The translations under genes and the position numbers were made by a program. Source: Desulfitibacter alkalitolerans DSM 16504 (GTDB lineage Bacteria; Bacillota; DSM-16504; Desulfitibacterales; Desulfitibacteraceae). Taken from it: a stretch of 64,000 bases of DNA. Numbering within the stretch: the first letter of the stretch is position 1; each line of letters starts with the position of its first letter. Below the pieces are notes generated by a model, which was given only the letters and a program-made list of their open reading frames with translations, did not search any database and was not told where the DNA came from. Of this stretch, positions 8,003-16,852 are shown one piece after another. Location of the stretch: NCBI RefSeq assembly GCF_000620305.1, contig NZ_JHVU01000018.1, positions 124,001 to 188,000 on the forward strand, given 5' to 3'.

Positions 8003-9271
8003 ATGAACGACCAACCCCAGGGTGTGGATTTAAATAACACACTAATAGATGGGCCTGTGCAGCCCCAGGAAAGAATTGAAGTCCTTGATGTTATACGCGG
8101 ATTTGCCCTGCTGGGAATATTAATTGTAAATATGGCATATTTCAGTTACCCCCTTATGTACCTGGAAATACTAGGCAGGGAAATGTGGACAGCTGCCTCG
8201 GATAAAGCAGTTTTTGCAGTTATCAACCTCTTTATTGAGGGGAAATTCTATTCCATGTTTTCCTTTCTTTTTGGCCTTGGTTTTGTAATATTTATTGAGA
8301 GGGCCAGGGCAAGAAGCAGCAGGCCGACACTTCTTTTTTATAGAAGGCTTTTCATATTACTGCTTATAGGTTTAGTTCATGCTTTTTTTATCTGGTTTGG
8401 AGATATTCTCGTTTCTTACGCACTACTTGGTTTATTATTGCCCTTATTCTTTAACCGCAAACCTAAAACCATTCTTATATGGATTGCAGTATTTTTCTTT
8501 ATAGCAGTACTACCTGTGGCTTTAATGGTTTTATCCACAGGGCTATTAGATGAAGCAGGCTATGCTGCTTACATGCAGGAATTTTTTGCCGTTATGGAAA
8601 GTAAGGTAGACAATTCTCTTTATGCCTATAGTCAGGGTACCTTTGCTGAGCTAATGGCCCAGCGTGTGGAGGACACCCTCTTTACATATAATTATTTCTT
8701 TTTTGTTGCACCTTTAATTTTTCCCATGTTTTTATTAGGTCTTTATGCCGGCAAAAGGGGTGTGTTCCAGAACATTGAGGCCAATCTCCCCTCTATAAAA
8801 AGAATTTGGAAGTGGAGTTTGATTATTGGCTTTACCATGAGCATTGTAAAATATACAAGCAAACTTCAGATAGACCCGGTTACTGCCTCTTTCTATGATT
8901 TGATTAACATGGGTGCCAGGGTTTTTGCAGATCCTGGTCTAAGTGTTTTCTACATGACATCAATTGTGTTATTGTACCAAAATAGACAATGGATGGAGAG
9001 ATTAAAGCCCCTGGCATATGTGGGCAGAATGGCCTTAAGCAATTATCTGTTCCAATCCATGGTTTGCACAACTATTTTTTACAGTTATGGGTTGGGACTT
9101 TATGGCCAGGTTGGGCATGCTGCAGGAATGGTTTTGACAATTACTATTTTTACTGCTCAAATCTTTATCAGCAGATACTGGTTAGAACGCTATCGCTTTG
9201 GCCCCATGGAGTGGGTTTGGAGAACCTTAACCTATGGCAAGCTTTCTGGGATGAAGCTAAGGAGCAGGTAA
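8003..9271 (+). CDS. DUF418 (YeiB-type) membrane protein
   Basis: 422 residues. The start of the conserved region, RIEVLDVIRGFALLGILIVN, is the hallmark of the DUF418/YeiB family. It has eight to ten hydrophobic helices, a KFYSMFSFLFGLGF segment and the C-terminal DUF418 part (GRMALSNYLFQSM ... LWERYRFGPMEWVWRTLTYGK type; here the YRFGPMEWVWR portion is clear). Members are related to membrane acyltransferase-like proteins, but substrates are unknown. GGAAGGA lies upstream of ATG 8003. Confidence 0.9.
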   Translation: MNDQPQGVDLNNTLIDGPVQPQERIEVLDVIRGFALLGILIVNMAYFSYPLMYLEILGREMWTAASDKAVFAVINLFIEGKFYSMFSFLFGLGFVIFIERARARSSRPTLLFYRRLFILLLIGLVHAFFIWFGDILVSYALLGLLLPLFFNRKPKTILIWIAVFFFIAVLPVALMVLSTGLLDEAGYAAYMQEFFAVMESKVDNSLYAYSQGTFAELMAQRVEDTLFTYNYFFFVAPLIFPMFLLGLYAGKRGVFQNIEANLPSIKRIWKWSLIIGFTMSIVKYTSKLQIDPVTASFYDLINMGARVFADPGLSVFYMTSIVLLYQNRQWMERLKPLAYVGRMALSNYLFQSMVCTTIFYSYGLGLYGQVGHAAGMVLTITIFTAQIFISRYWLERYRFGPMEWVWRTLTYGKLSGMKLRSR

Positions 9272-9342
9272 AGGCCAAGTCTTCTTTATTTTTTGGACCA
9301 TATTGGTAAAATATATATAAACAGAGAAAAGAAAGGATTTGT

Positions 9343-10011
9343 ATGGCAATGGCTTTCAAAAACTATCCAGATAAATGTAACATGTCTGTTAAAGAAAACG
9401 TATTTCATGCAAAAAAATTAATTGTACAAAACATCTACAATAGTGCTAGGCTAGAGGGTTGCAATGTTACCTTCCCGCAAACAGAAACCATATTAAGTGG
9501 TGTCAATGTTCCAGGAGTTAGTATTGATGATATAGAGTGCATACTTAACCTTAGAAATGCATGGCGATATATGCTAAAAACAATTGAAGCTCCATTGACT
9601 TTGGATTATATCTGTAAAATACACTCTGAGGTTGCAAGAAATGAAGCTCTAGAATGGGGAGTTTTGAGAAATGGTAAGGTAGGAATATCAGGAACTGCAT
9701 ATATTCCTCCTGTACCAGATGAAAAGGAAATAATAATTAGACTCAACGAAATATTAAGCCTTAACTCTGTAACTTCAAGATCCATATATTATTTTTTATG
9801 GGCCACACGTAGTCAATTGTTTTGGGATGGTAACAAAAGAACAAGTACATTAATTGCAAATAAAATACTTATATCTACAGGGAAAGGTATCTTTACTGTT
9901 AAAGAAAAAGACCTTCTTGAATTCAATGCCAAATTGCTAGCTTTTTATGATAGGGGGAATTATTCTAAGATTAACGATTTTCTGTATGAAAATTGTATTA
10001 TTTGCTACTAA
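9343..10011 (+). CDS. Fic-fold protein with catalytic His replaced
   Basis: 222 residues. Fic enzymes transfer AMP or related groups to target proteins, using HxFx(D/E)GN(G/K)R. Here the loop reads QLFWDGNKR (residues 158-166), so the catalytic His position is Gln while Phe, Asp-Gly-Asn and Arg are kept. The N-terminal inhibitory motif (S/T)xxxE(G/N) is present as SARLEG at residues 34-39, as in class II Fic proteins. A flap-like region ISGTAYIPP lies near 115-123. AAAGGA precedes ATG 9343; ATG 9349 is an alternative. The protein could be an altered transferase or a binding-only form. No obvious antitoxin is adjacent. Confidence 0.83.
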   Translation: MAMAFKNYPDKCNMSVKENVFHAKKLIVQNIYNSARLEGCNVTFPQTETILSGVNVPGVSIDDIECILNLRNAWRYMLKTIEAPLTLDYICKIHSEVARNEALEWGVLRNGKVGISGTAYIPPVPDEKEIIIRLNEILSLNSVTSRSIYYFLWATRSQLFWDGNKRTSTLIANKILISTGKGIFTVKEKDLLEFNAKLLAFYDRGNYSKINDFLYENCIICY

Positions 10012-10057
10012 TAATAGCGACACCTTAACTGGGTATTTTAGCCATACATAAAAAATA

Positions 10058-10106
10058 AAGGGGGCATGGCCAGCTGCTTAAAAAGCAGTTTGCCATACTC
10101 CCTTTT
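10058..10106. terminator. Bidirectional terminator
   Basis: Long imperfect hairpin AAAGGG..ATGG..CTGCTT / AAGCAG..CCAT..TCCCTTTT between the convergent fic-like and sod genes. Confidence 0.85.
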
Positions 10107-10132
10107 GTAATACTTGTGAAGCTATACCAAGC

Positions 10133-10729
10133 TCAGCTCTTTACCTTTGCCAATCTAGAATCAACATCCTGCCAGTTTACCAGGTTCCACCAGGCTTCTA
10201 TCCAGGCAGGTCTTTTGTTTTGATACTTAAGATAATAGGCATGCTCCCACACATCACAGACAAGAAGTGGAATTGCTCCCCAGATGGTTAAATCCTGATG
10301 CTTTTCAGCCTGCATAATTTCCAATCTGTTTCCATGGGGATTCCATACGAGAATTCCCCATCCAGAGCCTTCAACGGCAGCTGTTGCTGCAGAAAACTGC
10401 TTTTTAAAAGCTTCAAAGCTCCCAAAGTCCTTTTCTATTTGTTCAGCAACTTGTCCAGTAGGGGAGCCGCCTCCATTGGGCGACATGTTGTTCCAGAAAA
10501 GGGTATGGAGTATATGGCCTGATCCATGAAAGGCCAACTCCCTTTCCCAGTGCTTGACCAAGCTGAAATCCCCAGCTTCCCTTGCCTCGGCAAGCTTTGA
10601 GACTGCATTGTTAAGCCCATCAACATAAGCCTTGTGGTGTGCACCATGGTGGAGCTTTACTGTTTGCTCATCATAATGGGGCTCCAGAGCATTATATGCA
10701 TATGGCAATTCAGGCAGTTCGTATTTCAT
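10133..10729 (-). CDS. sodA: Superoxide dismutase (Fe/Mn)
   Basis: 198 residues; converts superoxide to oxygen and hydrogen peroxide in the cytoplasm. The full family pattern is visible: LPELPYAYNALEPH, the first metal His at residue 27 (LHHGAHH), GHILHTLFW, GSGWGILV and the metal-binding DVWEHAYYLKYQNKR. The length is standard. The metal cannot be settled by eye, although the GGGSPTG segment and DVWEHAYY fit the Mn/cambialistic group. A ribosome site, GGAGTG, lies upstream of ATG 10729. It suggests exposure to oxygen in an otherwise anaerobic gene set. Confidence 0.95.
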   Translation of the reverse strand: MKYELPELPYAYNALEPHYDEQTVKLHHGAHHKAYVDGLNNAVSKLAEAREAGDFSLVKHWERELAFHGSGHILHTLFWNNMSPNGGGSPTGQVAEQIEKDFGSFEAFKKQFSAATAAVEGSGWGILVWNPHGNRLEIMQAEKHQDLTIWGAIPLLVCDVWEHAYYLKYQNKRPAWIEAWWNLVNWQDVDSRLAKVKS

Positions 10730-10990
10730 AAAAACATCACTCCTAGTAAGTTTTATTCTTTATATTAACAATAGTTTTATATTTTTCTAAATAATCCTTT
10801 TTTAAACCAAGAAATTCACTAAATCTTCAATATTGGCAGGGTTTATTAACGGTTGTTTAAATAAGTAAATATGATAAAATTGTTTAAAGAAAAACTGCCT
10901 TTGGTTAAAATCAAAAGATATTGTATTATACGAGCAAGAAAATCTATCAATATGTTTAAATGCTTAATAAAAAATAGCGAGGTGGCAGAT

Positions 10991-11602
10991 ATGAAAGCCG
11001 TAGAAAATATTAATGAACTCTGGCAAAAAGCAGTAGAGTTTCATGGCCATGCTTGTCCCGGTCTTGCCTATGGAGTAAGGGCAGGTGCACTTGCACTGGA
11101 AAAACTAATGTATGGACGTGCAGCAGATGAGGAATTAATTGCCATAGTGGAGACCGATTCCTGCAGTGTAGATGGGATACAAGTAGTAACAGGCTGTACC
11201 CTGGGAAAGGGCAATTTAATTTTTAAAGATCTTGGAAAGTCAGCCTTTACCTTTGCCCTGCGTAATAATGGAAAGTCTGTTAGAATAGTTATGGATGCTG
11301 GTAACGCCCATAGACCAGATGATGAGTTAAGAGAAAAGGTTATGACAGGCAGGGCCTCTGCAGAGGAGAAGCAGCTTTTTAAAGAAATGAAGGAAAATAG
11401 AATCAGGCATATCCTGGAGGCACCAGAGGGTGAGGTGTGCACTGTCCAATGGGTAGATGTTAAACTGCCTGAAAAGGCCCAAATATTCAAGTCAATTCCC
11501 TGTGAAGCATGTGGAGAGCTCTTCATGGAACCAAGGGGAAGGATCAAGGATGGCAAGATTGTTTGTTTAAGCTGTTTTAGTGAATATACCAGGGGTTGGT
11601 AA
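10991..11602 (+). CDS. FmdE-like protein with zinc ribbon
   Basis: 203 residues. The N-terminal domain (FHGHACPGLAYGVRAGALALEKL) is typical of FmdE, the family named after subunit E of formylmethanofuran dehydrogenase but common in bacteria without that enzyme. Conserved Cys in ETDSCSVDGIQVVTGCTLGKGNL fits. The C-terminus is a zinc-ribbon-like CEAC ... CLSC pair. ATG 10991 was chosen because GAGGTGG lies at the right distance; an upstream extension reaching 10871 has no ribosome site. The gene stands alone, ending at a terminator before the PrpR-type regulator. Biochemical role is unknown; metal or molybdopterin-related processes are often proposed. Confidence 0.88.
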   Translation: MKAVENINELWQKAVEFHGHACPGLAYGVRAGALALEKLMYGRAADEELIAIVETDSCSVDGIQVVTGCTLGKGNLIFKDLGKSAFTFALRNNGKSVRIVMDAGNAHRPDDELREKVMTGRASAEEKQLFKEMKENRIRHILEAPEGEVCTVQWVDVKLPEKAQIFKSIPCEACGELFMEPRGRIKDGKIVCLSCFSEYTRGW

Positions 11603-11616
11603 GTCAAAATTAATTG

Positions 11617-11653
11617 AATAAGATAGTGGGGCGGTTACTCTGTCTTATTTTTT
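11617..11653 (+). terminator. Terminator of the FmdE gene
   Basis: AATAAGA with TCTTATT arms plus a G-U and an A-T pair, followed by a run of T. Its 3' half belongs to the 36-nt repeat shared with 19919-19954. Confidence 0.78.
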
Positions 11654-11674
11654 AAAGGTACTTAACTGATATTT
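11639..11674 (+). repeat. 36-nt flanking repeat, left copy
   Basis: TCTGTCTTATTTTTTA followed by (A/G)AGGT(A/G)C(T/A)TAACTG; matches 19919-19954 with about five differences. The two copies lie immediately outside the 11.74-19.90 kb catabolic locus. Confidence 0.7.
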
Positions 11675-11738
11675 ATGTTCAGTTGTTTATTTTGGATTGA
11701 TAAAATATGTGAGGTTAAGTTTAGTAGGGGGATTTGTA

Positions 11739-13622
11739 GTGAACATAACTAAAATAGCAATGATCGTTCCTCGTAAGGATATGGCTACTTTAGCAAGGGA
11801 TGTATGCCAGGAGCTTGGTGCAAAAGTGCATATCTCCATTGGGGAAGGCTCTGCTGCGATAAATATGGCCAAAAAACTTGCGAGCAATGGTATTGAAATA
11901 ATTATTAGCAACAGTAAAACTACCTCGGCTATTAAGTCTGTTGTTAACCTGCCTGTGACAGAATTAACCTTTACAAGCTGGGATATACTTTCTGCATTGA
12001 ATGAGGCGAAAAAAATAAGTGACAAAATAGCTATTATCAAGTGTGAAGCATTAAACTGTAGTATGCATTATGCACAAAGGCTGTTGGGGATATCCTTATA
12101 CGAGATTAATCTCACCCATGAAGTAGAAAAGTGCTTTTTGGGGTTAAAAGATCTGGGCTTAAAAGTAGCCGTGGTTCAAGAAGAGCATAGACTAGCATGT
12201 GAAAAGCACGGCATTATCCCTATTACAATATCATATGGACGTGAATCAATTAGACAAGCAATAACCCTTGCTAGCGATGTATTAACTGCCAAGCAAAATG
12301 AGGTTATTAGATTTGAGTGGATTAATAAAGCGTTGGATTCCATGTTTGAAGGCTTGTTGGCAGTTGACCAGAGGGGGATTATATGTTTTATCAATAAGAA
12401 AGCTGAAATATTATTAGGCCTTAGCAAAAGTGAAATTTTAGATAAACACTATACAAAGGTACTACCTGAGTTTGCCTTTGAAGATGCATTAAGATTTAAA
12501 CAGAAACGCATTAGTGATTACCATACCCATAAAGGAATGGGCATAGTAGCTAACATCACACCTATCGTTATTGGTTCAGAGTCCATCGGAGCTGTCTGTA
12601 CACTAAATGGTGTTGAGATCATTGAAAGGATGAAACAGAAGAGTGCTGTAGATACCAACCATGGTCTATATGCTAATTATACCTTTAATAACTTAGTAAC
12701 TAAAAGTGATTGCCTAATAAAAGTAATAGAAACAGCTAAGAAGTATGCTGGTGTTGATTCTAATGTATTAATTATTGGAGAGACTGGAACGGGCAAAGAA
12801 ATATTTGCACAGAGCATTCATAACCATAGTGAACGTAAAAATTATTCTTTTGTAAGTGTTAATTGTGCTGCATTACCGGAAAACCTTCTTGAAAGCGAAC
12901 TGTTTGGATATGAGGAAGGTGCTTTTACAGGTGCAAAAAAAGGCGGGAAAATAGGTTTGTTTGAACTTGCTGACAAAGGCACGATTTTTCTAGATGAAAT
13001 TGGTGAAGTATCTTTAGAAATTCAGGCAAGGCTTCTAAGAGTTTTGCAGCAGCGTGAAATTATGAAAGTTGGTGGCAGCAAGCTAATCAAGGTTGATGTT
13101 CGAGTGCTTGCTGCAACTAACAAAAATATTTTACAGCTTGTTGAAAAGGGTTTGTTTAGAAGAGATTTGTATCATCGCTTAAATGTATTAAACATTAATA
13201 TACCGCCTTTAAGAGAGAGACCTAAGGATATACCTGTTCTGGCAAATTATCTTGTCAAAAAAAATTCTAAAAGGCTAAACAGGCCAATGCCTGCCTTTTC
13301 CAAAGAAGCCATTGAAATACTTGAAAAGTACAAATGGCCTGGTAATGTAAGAGAGCTTGAAAATATAATTGAAAGAATGGTCGTGTTGAAGGATGGTTTG
13401 GAAGTTGCGCCAGATGATTTAATTAATTTGCTTGACACTAGGAACAAAAATGGTGAGCTAGCTAACCAAATATCCATAAACCTAAATCAAACACTTGCGC
13501 AAATAGAAAACGGGGTTATCAGAGAAGCTCTTAAAATTTCAAAAACCAAGGAAGAGGCTGCAAACATTTTAGGTATTAGCACAACGACTCTGTGGAGAAA
13601 GACGAAAAACCTTTCAAGTTGA
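11739..13622 (+). CDS. PrpR-type sigma-54-dependent activator
   Basis: 627 residues. Domains in order: PrpR N-terminal ligand-sensing domain (about 1-170), PAS domain (about 190-300), AAA+ sigma-54 interaction domain (about 325-550) with Walker A GETGTGKE, the sigma-54 contact loop GAFTGA and the GTIFLDEIGE Walker B region, then a Fis-type helix-turn-helix (EEAANILGISTTTLWRK). GTG 11739 follows AGGGGGAT at good spacing. It is expected to activate a -24/-12 promoter in response to a small ligand, and a perfect one lies at 13792 before the kinase-TRAP-dehydratase genes. I infer that this is its target. Confidence 0.93.
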   Translation: MNITKIAMIVPRKDMATLARDVCQELGAKVHISIGEGSAAINMAKKLASNGIEIIISNSKTTSAIKSVVNLPVTELTFTSWDILSALNEAKKISDKIAIIKCEALNCSMHYAQRLLGISLYEINLTHEVEKCFLGLKDLGLKVAVVQEEHRLACEKHGIIPITISYGRESIRQAITLASDVLTAKQNEVIRFEWINKALDSMFEGLLAVDQRGIICFINKKAEILLGLSKSEILDKHYTKVLPEFAFEDALRFKQKRISDYHTHKGMGIVANITPIVIGSESIGAVCTLNGVEIIERMKQKSAVDTNHGLYANYTFNNLVTKSDCLIKVIETAKKYAGVDSNVLIIGETGTGKEIFAQSIHNHSERKNYSFVSVNCAALPENLLESELFGYEEGAFTGAKKGGKIGLFELADKGTIFLDEIGEVSLEIQARLLRVLQQREIMKVGGSKLIKVDVRVLAATNKNILQLVEKGLFRRDLYHRLNVLNINIPPLRERPKDIPVLANYLVKKNSKRLNRPMPAFSKEAIEILEKYKWPGNVRELENIIERMVVLKDGLEVAPDDLINLLDTRNKNGELANQISINLNQTLAQIENGVIREALKISKTKEEAANILGISTTTLWRKTKNLSS

Positions 13623-13689
13623 AAGAAAGTATTGCAAAATGAAGGATAGGATTAAACTCCTCTTGGGTTCTGGGAAAAACGACAAGTTT

Positions 13690-13756
13690 TTACAGGGCCC
13701 ATTTCATTTTGAAAGATTTCGCAAGAGTTATAAGAGGTATTACAAAGGGCCATTCA
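13690..13756 (+). promoter_or_regulatory. Candidate upstream activator sites
   Basis: Two related boxes, TTACAGGGCCCATT (13690-13703) and TTACAAAGGGCCATT (13740-13754), about 50 nt apart and 35-100 nt upstream of the sigma-54 promoter. That is where enhancer-binding activators usually bind. Assignment is by position and repetition only. Confidence 0.45.
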
Positions 13757-13791
13757 ACTTAAATACTACAGTATCAGGTGCTTTCCATTTC

Positions 13792-13807
13792 TGGCACAAA
13801 TATTGCT
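13792..13807 (+). promoter_or_regulatory. Sigma-54 promoter (-24/-12)
   Basis: TGGCAC, five bases, TTGCT: an exact match to the consensus TGGCACN5TTGCW, ending 37 nt before the kinase start. The adjacent PrpR-type activator supports it. Confidence 0.9.
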
Positions 13808-13843
13808 AAATATATTTAATAGAAAATAAAGAGGATGGATAAT

Positions 13844-15130
13844 GTGAAAAAGATAGGTATAATAGCCGACAACTTAATAGGGGCAAATGATACAGGAGTT
13901 CAATTTAGCAAGCATGGTCTAGCTACAACAGTAGTCTTGGAATTAAATAAGCTTAAAAGATTCAAAAATACGGTTAAAGTAATTTCTGTTAATACTGATA
14001 CTAGACTTTTAACTGCAGACCAGGCCTATGAGCATGTTTCAGAAGTAACAAAGCTTCTAAAAGAAAATGGATGCAGCCATTTTTACAAAAAAATCGACTC
14101 CACACTCAGAGGTAACCCAGGAGTGGAGATTAAGGCAGTTATGGACAAGCTTGGGTTAGTAACAAGTATAATAGTACCTGCTTTTTCTGCAAATAATCGT
14201 ATTGTGGAAAATGGCTACTTGCTGATAGACCAAGGGGGCGATGGAAATAACACAAGCTTTCCAGTATGTCATGTGCCTACGATGCTGGAAAAAGAGGTAA
14301 ATGAAACAGTAGCTTTAATTAATATAAGCTTTGTCAGACAAGGAATGTTTAGCCTGCAGCAGAAGATTTTAAATTTGAAAGATGCTGGTGCAAAGTTTAT
14401 TGTGGTTGATGCTGTTACCGAAGATGATTTATACATTATATCTAAAGCCCTCAAGCTTTTTGTTAATGATTCAGTTATTGCCGGATCCGCTGGTTTGGGT
14501 GCTTATATGCCAATAGTATTAAATCTTATGGATGATAAAGCTTTTAAGTTTAATAACAAAGAGTGCTCAGTACTAGTATTGGCTGGTACCTATAATCAAG
14601 TTACAGCAGATCAAATTAATGAACTTAAAAAGTCATTAAATATTGAAGTTGTTGAGTTTTCAACAGATATACTTAGGACAGGGAATATTAACGAGGAAAT
14701 TAAAAAAGTGACCTTAAAAGCCGAGGAAATACTTAAAAGAAAAAAGGCAACCCTTATAGCAGTTGATACCCTACTTAAGGATAGACAAGCCTTAGAGGGT
14801 TATAAAATATCAGAAAATGTAAGATTGTATGGTAAGCAAATTGCCGATTCACTTGGTTTGATAGCTAAAGAGCTAATAATGAAGGGACTAGTTACTGATC
14901 TTGTTATTTCTGGAGGAGGAACTCTAACCCAGGCTACCAAGGTTATGGGAGCTTGTGGAATTACTTTAGAAAAAGAACTTCTGCCTGGAATTCCATCGGG
15001 ACGACTTAAAGGTGGAGATTGTGATGGAATCCATATAGTTACAAAAGCAGGTGGATTTGGCACAGAGGACTCCCTGGTTAAAATTGTACGGTATTTAGAA
15101 AAAGGTAATATTTACGCAATATATGATTGA
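13844..15130 (+). CDS. DUF1537 four-carbon acid-sugar kinase family protein
   Basis: 428 residues. Members phosphorylate acid sugars such as D-threonate, D-erythronate or 3-oxo-tetronate with ATP. The N-terminus IGIIADNLIGANDTGVQFSKHG aligns with the family motif ADDLTGANDTG, with Asp-Asn and Thr-Ile changes. YKKIDSTLRGNPGVEI and the C-terminal nucleotide-binding segment (DLVISGGGTLTQA, PGIPSGRLKGGDCDGIHIVTKAGGFG) are typical. GTG 13844 is preferred over ATG 13835 because AAGAGG is then nine bases away. It is the first gene after the sigma-54 promoter, followed by the TRAP transporter. The substrate is unknown; the motif change may alter it. Confidence 0.88.
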   Translation: MKKIGIIADNLIGANDTGVQFSKHGLATTVVLELNKLKRFKNTVKVISVNTDTRLLTADQAYEHVSEVTKLLKENGCSHFYKKIDSTLRGNPGVEIKAVMDKLGLVTSIIVPAFSANNRIVENGYLLIDQGGDGNNTSFPVCHVPTMLEKEVNETVALINISFVRQGMFSLQQKILNLKDAGAKFIVVDAVTEDDLYIISKALKLFVNDSVIAGSAGLGAYMPIVLNLMDDKAFKFNNKECSVLVLAGTYNQVTADQINELKKSLNIEVVEFSTDILRTGNINEEIKKVTLKAEEILKRKKATLIAVDTLLKDRQALEGYKISENVRLYGKQIADSLGLIAKELIMKGLVTDLVISGGGTLTQATKVMGACGITLEKELLPGIPSGRLKGGDCDGIHIVTKAGGFGTEDSLVKIVRYLEKGNIYAIYD

Positions 15131-15150
15131 TGATAGCAGAATAGGTGTAG

Positions 15151-15233
15151 CTTATCTAATAGCATTAGCACTAATGGAGGGGGTGCAGAGTTCAAATTTA
15201 ATATAGGAATAATAATTGATGCTGTTAGATAGG
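15151..15233 (+). other. Long inverted repeat between kinase and dctP
   Basis: CTTATCTAATAGC (15151-15163) can pair over 13 positions, with two G-U pairs, with GCTGTTAGATAGG (15221-15233), enclosing 57 nt. It is a possible structured RNA in the operon's intergenic region; there is no T-run and no ORF. Confidence 0.4.
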
Positions 15234-15272
15234 GTGCTTTAACAATAAAGAGAAAACAAGGGGGAGAATAAT

Positions 15273-16295
15273 TTGAGGAATCATAAGCTTTTAATTTGTG
15301 TTGTTTTGCTTGTTTCAATGTTGGTTTTTGTTGGTTGTTCTGGTAATAAGGAAACAGCTCCATCAGGTGGAGAAACTGAAAAACCTAAACCAGTTGTACT
15401 TAAATTGGGTCATATTGTTTCTGATGAAGATATTTGGCACAAGGCTGCACAAAGATTTGCCGAGTTAGTCGATGAGAAAACAAATGGAACTGTAAAGATT
15501 GAACTATACCCTAACTCAACACTAGGTAATGATAGAGATATGGCAGAAGGTATGCAAATGGGTTCAGTAGACTTTGCATTAATTGCGGGAGTTATTGGCA
15601 ACTTTGAACCTTCATTCCAAATATTAGAATTGCCTTATCTAATCGAAGATGAAGAACACTTACGTAAGGTTATTTATGGACCAATAGGAGAGCAATTAGC
15701 GGCAAATCTCTTAGAAAGCTCAAATATTAGAGCTTTAACTTACTGGGAAAGGGGACCAAGGCAGTTAACAACTAACAAACCAGTAAATTCAGTTGCAGAT
15801 GTACAAGGCTTGAAGTTAAGAGTTGCAGAGATACCACCCTGGGTAGCTGCTTGGAGAGCAATAGGAGCTAACCCAACTCCAATGGCTTGGGGTGAGGTAT
15901 ATAGTGCATTAGAACAAGGCGTTGTTGATGCCCAGGAAAATCCAATTCCATATATCCATGCTAACCACGTTTATGAAGTTCAAAGCCATATTGCAATGAC
16001 TAGCCATAAGTTTGAATATGTTACTTTATCAATGAGCAACAGAACTTATGAAAAACTAACACCTGAACAGCAACAAGCTATTTATGAAGCTGCAAGGGAA
16101 TCTGCCGAGTACCAGAACCAATTAGTGGCTGAATTAACAGATAAGCTTCTTGACGATATGGTAAACAATAAAGGCATTACTGTTACTTATCCAGATGTCA
16201 GTGAATTTGCTGATAGGGCCAAAACTGTTCACTTAGAATTTGCTGAAAGATATGGTATGGACTTATATGAAGCAATCCTTGAAGCTGCAAAGTAA
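15273..16295 (+). CDS. dctP: TRAP transporter substrate-binding lipoprotein DctP
   Basis: 340 residues. It has a lipoprotein signal with lipobox ending VGC (Cys22), so it is anchored outside the membrane. The DctP fold follows: KLGHIVSDEDIWHKAAQRFAELVDEKTNGTVKIELYPNSTLGNDRDMAEGMQMG (landmarks only), and later the ALEQGVVDAQENPI segment with a conserved Arg-containing RGPRQLTTNKP region that in this family binds a substrate carboxylate. TTG 15273 follows AAGGGGGAG. Next are DctQ and DctM. The ligand is probably an organic or sugar acid, matching the DUF1537 kinase. Confidence 0.92.
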   Translation: MRNHKLLICVVLLVSMLVFVGCSGNKETAPSGGETEKPKPVVLKLGHIVSDEDIWHKAAQRFAELVDEKTNGTVKIELYPNSTLGNDRDMAEGMQMGSVDFALIAGVIGNFEPSFQILELPYLIEDEEHLRKVIYGPIGEQLAANLLESSNIRALTYWERGPRQLTTNKPVNSVADVQGLKLRVAEIPPWVAAWRAIGANPTPMAWGEVYSALEQGVVDAQENPIPYIHANHVYEVQSHIAMTSHKFEYVTLSMSNRTYEKLTPEQQQAIYEAARESAEYQNQLVAELTDKLLDDMVNNKGITVTYPDVSEFADRAKTVHLEFAERYGMDLYEAILEAAK

Positions 16296-16320
16296 GTTCT
16301 AGAAAAACTACAATATAATA

Positions 16321-16347
16321 CAGCATTCCTCAATCTGGGGAATGCTG
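16321..16347 (+). promoter_or_regulatory. Intercistronic hairpin dctP-dctQ
   Basis: Perfect nine-base stem CAGCATTCC/GGAATGCTG with a nine-base loop and no T-run. Likely stabilises the dctP mRNA so the binding protein is made in excess of the membrane subunits (inference). Confidence 0.6.
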
Positions 16348-16374
16348 TAAATATACCACAAGGGGGGATGTGAG

Positions 16375-16848
16375 GTGTTTTCTCGACTGGAAGAAAAGCT
16401 CTATAAAATCCTGTATTATTTTTGCTCCTTTTTAATGTTTTCCATGTTAACAATAATCTTTACCCAGGTAGTATTCAGGTATGTCTTTCAAAACTCCATA
16501 TCATGGTCAGAAGAGCTTGGACGATATATTTTTGTGTGGATGACTTTTTTTGGAGCAGTACTGGCTTTACGCAGAAGATCTCACGTATCATTAGACAGTT
16601 TGATTAATCAATTTCCGCCATGGTTGTTTAAAGCTATTAAGGTTTTCGGTTATATACTGATGATAGTTTTTGCTGCAGTCCTTTTTTATAATAGCTTCAC
16701 AATGCTGCAATTGGGAGCTAGACAGCTTAGTGCTGCCATGCAAATTCCCATGAAATATGTATATTATGCTTTACCTATAAGTACTGCATTATTGGTCTTA
16801 TATTTATTTAGAAATCTTATAGAGGACATAAAGCAGTGGAAGGGGTGA
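16375..16848 (+). CDS. dctQ: TRAP transporter small membrane subunit DctQ
   Basis: 157 residues with four membrane helices (about 12-33, 45-65, 88-108 and 128-148). The motif SWSEELGRYIFVWMTFFGAVLALRRRSHVSLD is characteristic (landmark residues: EELGRY...W...HV). It couples with DctM to drive uptake by a sodium or proton gradient. GTG 16375 is used; the ribosome site is AGGGGGGATG upstream. The gene ends four bases before the DctM start. Confidence 0.92.
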   Translation: MFSRLEEKLYKILYYFCSFLMFSMLTIIFTQVVFRYVFQNSISWSEELGRYIFVWMTFFGAVLALRRRSHVSLDSLINQFPPWLFKAIKVFGYILMIVFAAVLFYNSFTMLQLGARQLSAAMQIPMKYVYYALPISTALLVLYLFRNLIEDIKQWKG

Positions 16849-16852
16849 TAAC

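Noticed and set aside
10871-10990. Longer N-terminus of the FmdE-like protein
   Set aside because: The extension is basic and AT-rich, without a ribosome site, and the family begins near the downstream ATG.
11739-13622. Regulator of a methylcitrate (propionate) pathway
   Set aside because: Only the N-terminal domain type is shared with PrpR; no prpBCD genes are present and the neighbours point to a sugar acid.
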